DNA of 64,000 nt from assembly GCF_006874705.1 (NCBI RefSeq), contig NZ_CP035382.1, forward strand, positions 2,666,001-2,730,000. The letters are read 5' to 3'. A program made the translations under genes and the position numbers. This DNA comes from Leclercia adecarboxylata. Its GTDB lineage: Bacteria > Pseudomonadota > Gammaproteobacteria > Enterobacterales > Enterobacteriaceae. Shown here in pieces: positions 62,361 through 64,000 of this stretch (its first letter is position 1; every line of letters begins with the position of its first letter). Under the pieces are notes generated by a model. It ran no database searches, was not told the origin of the DNA, and saw only the letters and a program-made list of their open reading frames with translations.

Positions 62361-64000
62361 ATGGCTGAACCACGTTTCGTACACCTGCGGGTGCACAGCG
62401 ACTATTCCATGATTGATGGGCTGGCAAAGACCGGGCCGCTGGTGAAAAAGGCGGCCATCCTTGGCATGCCTGCGCTGGCGATCACCGACTTCACCAACCT
62501 GTGCGGTCTGGTGAAGTTCTACGGAACGGCGCACGGTGCCGGTATGAAGCCGGTGATTGGTGCCGATTTTCACGTTCAGAGCGAGCTTCTCGCCGATGAA
62601 ATGACGCAGATTACCGTTCTCGCGATGAATAACACCGGCTATCAGAACCTGACGCTGCTGATTTCCCGGGCCTATCAGCGCGGCTACGGTCCGCAGGGGC
62701 CGTGGATCGATCGCGCGTGGCTGGCGGAACTGAATGAGGGGCTGCTGCTGATCTCCGGCGGGCGCATGGGCGACGTTGGCCGATGCCTGCTGCGCGGTAA
62801 TGGCGCGCTGGTGGAACAGTGCGTCCATTTTTATAAAGAATACTTCCCGGACCGCTTCTATCTGGAGCTGATCCGTACCGGCCGTCCTGATGAAGAGAGC
62901 TATCTGCATACCGCAGTTGCCCTTGCAGAAGAGCACGGGCTACCGGTTGTGGCGTCGAACGACGTGCGCTTTATCAACGCCGATGATTTTGACGCCCATG
63001 AAATTCGCGTCGCTATCCACGATGGCTTTACCCTCGACGATCCGAAACGCCCGCGCAACTATTCGCCGCAGCAGTATATGCGCAGCGAAGAGGAGATGTG
63101 CGAGCTGTTTTCCGATATTCCGGAAGCGCTGGAAAACAGCGTAGAGATTGCCAAACGCTGCAACGTCACCGTCCGCCTGGGCGAGTATTTCCTGCCGCAG
63201 TTCCCGACCGGCGACATGACCACCGAAGACTTCCTGGTCCTGAAATCGAAAGAGGGTCTGGAAGAGCGTCTGGAATTCCTCTTCCCGGACCCGGCCGTTC
63301 GCGCCGAGAAGCGCCCGGAATATGACGAGCGTCTGGATATTGAACTCCAGGTTATTAACCAGATGGGGTTCCCCGGCTACTTCCTGATCGTCATGGAGTT
63401 TATCCAGTGGTCGAAGGACAACGGGGTACCGGTTGGGCCAGGTCGTGGTTCGGGTGCGGGATCGCTGGTGGCCTATGCGCTGAAAATTACCGATCTCGAT
63501 CCGCTGGAATTTGACCTGCTGTTCGAACGTTTTCTTAACCCGGAACGTGTCTCGATGCCCGACTTCGACGTCGACTTCTGCATGGAGAAACGCGACCAGG
63601 TTATCGAGCACGTGGCGGACATGTACGGTCGCGATGCGGTATCGCAGATTATTACCTTCGGTACGATGGCGGCAAAAGCGGTTATCCGCGACGTGGGCCG
63701 CGTGCTGGGCCATCCGTACGGTTTTGTCGACCGCATCTCGAAGCTGGTGCCGCCCGATCCGGGCATGACCCTGGCGAAAGCCTTCGAAGCAGAACCGCAG
63801 CTGCCGGAAATCTACGAGGCCGACGAAGAGGTCAAAGCGCTGATCGACATGGCGCGCAAGCTGGAAGGCGTCACCCGTAACGCCGGTAAGCACGCCGGTG
63901 GGGTGGTTATTGCCCCGACCAAAATTACCGATTTTGCGCCGCTGTACTGCGACGAAACCGGCTCGCACCCGGTTACCCAGTTCGATAAGAACGACGTGGA
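62361..64000 (+). CDS. dnaE: DNA polymerase III alpha subunit, N-terminal 546 residues (3' end outside the window)
   Basis: The replicative polymerase. The ATG at 62361 begins [20 protein letters not shown], the PHP domain (to ~280), whose metal ligands are partly degenerate in enterics. The palm domain then starts; the first two catalytic aspartates (401 and 403 in E. coli) are in [25 protein letters not shown] is the conserved palm motif before it. The reading frame is open to the right edge. Last gene of the lpx-rnhB-dnaE series. Confidence 0.97.
   Translation, partial: MAEPRFVHLRVHSDYSMIDGLAKTGPLVKKAAILGMPALAITDFTNLCGLVKFYGTAHGAGMKPVIGADFHVQSELLADEMTQITVLAMNNTGYQNLTLLISRAYQRGYGPQGPWIDRAWLAELNEGLLLISGGRMGDVGRCLLRGNGALVEQCVHFYKEYFPDRFYLELIRTGRPDEESYLHTAVALAEEHGLPVVASNDVRFINADDFDAHEIRVAIHDGFTLDDPKRPRNYSPQQYMRSEEEMCELFSDIPEALENSVEIAKRCNVTVRLGEYFLPQFPTGDMTTEDFLVLKSKEGLEERLEFLFPDPAVRAEKRPEYDERLDIELQVINQMGFPGYFLIVMEFIQWSKDNGVPVGPGRGSGAGSLVAYALKITDLDPLEFDLLFERFLNPERVSMPDFDVDFCMEKRDQVIEHVADMYGRDAVSQIITFGTMAAKAVIRDVGRVLGHPYGFVDRISKLVPPDPGMTLAKAFEAEPQLPEIYEADEEVKALIDMARKLEGVTRNAGKHAGGVVIAPTKITDFAPLYCDETGSHPVTQFDKNDV

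Noticed and set aside
62940..63968. 342-codon open frame on the minus strand opposite dnaE
   Set aside because: Shadow of dnaE, whose frame is clearly coding and conserved to the right edge.

Overview
The window is a stretch of chromosome from a Gram-negative enteric bacterium (Enterobacteriaceae). Almost every gene has a recognisable Escherichia coli K-12 counterpart in the same order, from the cueO/gcd/hpt region (about 3 min on the K-12 map) to dnaE. Protein divergence, the absence of K-12 rpnC between panD and panC and of yaeI between yaeH and dapD, and a fimbrial operon at a non-K-12 position suggest a relative such as Enterobacter, Leclercia, Lelliottia or Citrobacter rather than Escherichia. 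The sequence alone does not fix the genus. I see no tRNA, rRNA, IS element, prophage or CRISPR array.

Layout. 1-7.9 kb: 3' end of cueO, gcd (periplasmic glucose oxidation), hpt (purine salvage), can (carbonic anhydrase), yadGH (ABC exporter), yadI (PTS EIIA-like) and yadE (polysaccharide deacetylase). 7.9-13.6 kb: a five-gene chaperone-usher fimbrial operon on the minus strand (chaperone, usher, two pilin-like subunits, two-domain adhesin). It is related to the K-12 yad/htrE system but lies on the other side of panBCD, and it is the only clearly accessory block. 13.7-23.2 kb: panD, panC and panB (pantothenate), folK and pcnB (folate; poly(A) polymerase with an AUU start), gluQ and dksA, sfsA and thpR, and hrpB. 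23.3-32.1 kb: mrcB (PBP1b) and fhuACDB (ferrichrome uptake). 32.1-42.6 kb: hemL, clcA, erpA, yadS-btuF-mtn, dgt, degP, cdaR and yaeH. 42.6-47.1 kb: dapD, glnD and map on the minus strand.

47.1-64 kb is the conserved macromolecular-synthesis and envelope-biogenesis cluster, all on the plus strand: rpsB-tsf (ribosome and elongation), pyrH, frr, dxr-uppS-cdsA (isoprenoid carrier and phospholipid precursors), rseP (sigma-E activation), bamA-skp (outer-membrane protein assembly), lpxD-fabZ-lpxA-lpxB (lipid A and fatty acids), rnhB and the 5' half of dnaE, which runs off the right edge. Together with mrcB and degP these genes couple envelope building to stress sensing.

Non-coding content is typical of enterics: REP/BIME palindromes in six gene junctions, about a dozen hairpin terminators, a near-perfect CRP site between gcd and hpt, a Fur-type operator before fhuA, a sigma-E-type promoter before degP, and the structured rpsB leader (t44/tff). 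I did not find a convincing undescribed system. The best targets for a second look are the relocated fimbrial operon without an obvious major pilin, the conserved AUU start of pcnB, the remodelled phage-receptor loop of FhuA, and paired hairpins between bamA and skp.
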